Under the pieces are notes generated by a model. That model was given only the letters and a program-made list of their open reading frames with translations, had not been told where the DNA came from and made no database searches. A DNA stretch of 15,240 nt, taken from assembly GCA_046758845.1 (NCBI GenBank), contig JBHIBA010000084.1:1-15240 (forward strand), given 5' to 3'. Shown piece after piece: positions 14,366 through 15,240 of this stretch; within the stretch, counting starts at the first letter, position 1; each line of letters opens with the position of its first letter. Source of the stretch: JBHIBA01 sp046758845 (GTDB lineage Bacteria; UBA8248; JACPRG01; G963555815). The position numbers were made by a program, and so were the translations under genes.

Positions 14366-15019
14366 CTATTTTCTAGCCAACGCGCCCCGTTCCGCCCACG
14401 CGGCGAGGACCTCATCCACGCTCACGACCCGCCCGAAAAATGCGCGAACGCTTGCCAGCGTCCCCTCATGAAGCTCCCGGGTGGTGGTGGCGCAGGCGTC
14501 GTCGACCATGACGATGTTATAGTCCAGCATGAAGCCTTCGCGGGCGGTGCTCTCGACACAGACGTTGGTGGCTATCCCCGTCATAATGAGGGTCTTCACG
14601 CCCAGGTTGCGGAGCGTCAGGTCGAGGTTCGTCCCGGTGAACCCGCCGTAGCGGTTCTTGGTCATGAGGATGTCGCCGGGCTTAGGCTCGAACCCCTCGC
14701 AGAGCTCAGCCCCCCAGGTCCCCTCCACGGCGGTGGGCACGACGTCCGGGCCGAAGTTGAGCCGCTCCAACCGCGCCTTGGCCGGCCATTCGTTGTGGGG
14801 CGACCGGGCCACCCGGAAGATGATGACCGGGGCGCCGACGCTGCGGGCTTCGTCCATCAGGCGGCGCAGGTTCGGCAGCACGGCCTGGGCCAGCGATACG
14901 TCCAACCCCTTTTTGGCAAAACTGCCTTCGGAATGACAGAAGTCGTTCTGAACGTCAATGACGATGAGGGCGGACGAGGATGGGTCCACCCATTGCGCGA
15001 GAGCCGTTTCATCCTTCAT
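14366..15019 (-). CDS. isochorismatase-fold cysteine amidohydrolase (RutB/biuret-hydrolase-like)
   Basis: A 217-residue protein with the family triad Asp22 (LIVIDVQNDF), Lys121 (LMTKNRYGGFTGTNLDLTL) and Cys154 (GIATNVCVESTARE). The 33-residue spacing from Lys to Cys and the NLDLTLRNLGV...TGIATNVCVEST block resemble RutB (ureidoacrylate amidohydrolase). Biuret hydrolase, N-carbamoylsarcosine amidase and nicotinamidase share the fold. It therefore likely hydrolyses an amide or ureide C-N bond in the cytosol. ATG at 15019 is chosen because AGGAGG (15029-15034) is 9 bases upstream; reading on to 15217 would translate the right inverted-repeat arm. The gene is bracketed by the two arms of a large inverted repeat. 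Confidence 0.92.
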   Translation of the reverse strand: MKDETALAQWVDPSSSALIVIDVQNDFCHSEGSFAKKGLDVSLAQAVLPNLRRLMDEARSVGAPVIIFRVARSPHNEWPAKARLERLNFGPDVVPTAVEGTWGAELCEGFEPKPGDILMTKNRYGGFTGTNLDLTLRNLGVKTLIMTGIATNVCVESTAREGFMLDYNIVMVDDACATTTRELHEGTLASVRAFFGRVVSVDEVLAAWAERGALARK

Positions 15020-15104
15020 GGAAAAAATCCTCCTCCCAAGCAGCGCGTCAGGAACACCCCGAGAACAGCGGGGAAAATGGGTTGACTGCACCAGTCTAGT
15101 GGAT

Positions 15105-15240
15105 GAAAACCCGGATTGCCAAGGGGGCCTTTTGAAAATCGACCGGACTCGCCAGGGGGGCCTTTTTGAAAACCGGCCCCCCTGGAACCCCCCGGAAAAC
15201 TTTTGACGGCCCGGCACTGCGTGGCCGGGCCTGCTTTTGG
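15105..15240 (-). repeat. large inverted repeat, right arm (reaches the window edge)
   Basis: This is the reverse complement of the left arm at 14207-14340. It contains a perfect 11-base stem, CCAGGGGGGCC (15152-15162) with GGCCCCCCTGG (15175-15185), and a perfect 8-base stem, GGCCCGGC (15208-15215) with GCCGGGCC (15224-15231). It lies upstream of the isochorismatase gene, so a promoter for that gene must lie between about 15035 and 15110 or within the arm. The arm may continue beyond the window. Confidence 0.75.

Noticed and set aside
13182..14471. Long plus-strand open frame (429 codons) overlapping the M24 gene and the following gap
   Set aside because: It is an arginine/glycine-rich out-of-frame reading of the M24 gene that continues through hairpin repeats, with no ribosome binding site or domain.
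15020..15217. N-terminal extension of the isochorismatase-like protein to 15217
   Set aside because: The extra 66 residues translate the inverted-repeat arm, and the ribosome binding site at 15029-15034 supports the start at 15019.
1..15240. CRISPR array, tRNA, rRNA or complete insertion sequence
   Set aside because: I saw no regularly spaced direct repeats, no tRNA or rRNA sequence blocks, and no transposase or integrase reading frame.

Overview
The window reads as chromosomal DNA of a high-GC (roughly 60-65% by eye) bacterium, most likely an environmental or metagenomic lineage. Coding density is moderate. Single genes and short gene pairs are separated by 200-550 base gaps rich in hairpins and dispersed palindromic repeats. 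Nothing seen fixes the taxon. There are no rRNA or tRNA genes, no CRISPR array and no recognisable transposase.

Layout, left to right. A possible 3' end of a gene lies at 2-55. A radical SAM protein of the PA0069/Rv2578c type is on the minus strand (277-1356). A Fsr-like MFS exporter is on the plus strand (1840-3075). A RidA-family protein (3540-3932) and a small cupin (4041-4439) follow on plus. Three minus-strand genes then form a probable operon, read right to left: a second cupin (7511-7912), a ring-opening amidohydrolase of the cyanuric acid hydrolase/barbiturase family (6307-7410) and a Kef-type cation:proton antiporter (4470-6209). Next is a minus-strand gene (8462-9109) that is continuous only if an in-frame TGA is read as selenocysteine. 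On plus come a class I glutamine amidotransferase (9469-10179), a luciferase-like oxidoreductase (10255-11247), a TPR protein (11625-12659) and an M24 metallopeptidase (12715-13938). An isochorismatase-fold amidohydrolase (14366-15019, minus) closes the window.

The most notable gene is the one at 8462-9109. It encodes a 215-residue thioredoxin-fold protein resembling iodothyronine deiodinases. It has Thr-Sec-Pro-Pro at the active site, a Glu-x-His motif 30 and 32 residues after Sec, and no cysteine. A short hairpin with an AGGU loop begins 12 bases after the TGA, which fits a bacterial SECIS element. A strong ribosome binding site precedes the gene and an intrinsic terminator follows it.

Several genes share a theme of small-molecule nitrogen catabolism: a ring-opening amidohydrolase, a RutB/biuret-hydrolase-like enzyme, a RidA homologue lacking the canonical arginine, a luciferase-like oxidoreductase and a Kef-type antiporter. 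They are not one operon, so a shared pathway is inference.

The intergenic regions hold REPIN-like elements (1601-1705 and 11277-11404, with a rearranged copy at 3193-3323). A 14-base perfect inverted repeat encloses the first of these. A duplicated 3' tail of the luciferase-like gene lies on both sides of another. A large inverted repeat flanks the isochorismatase gene, and a cluster of perfect hairpins lies at 13939-14143.
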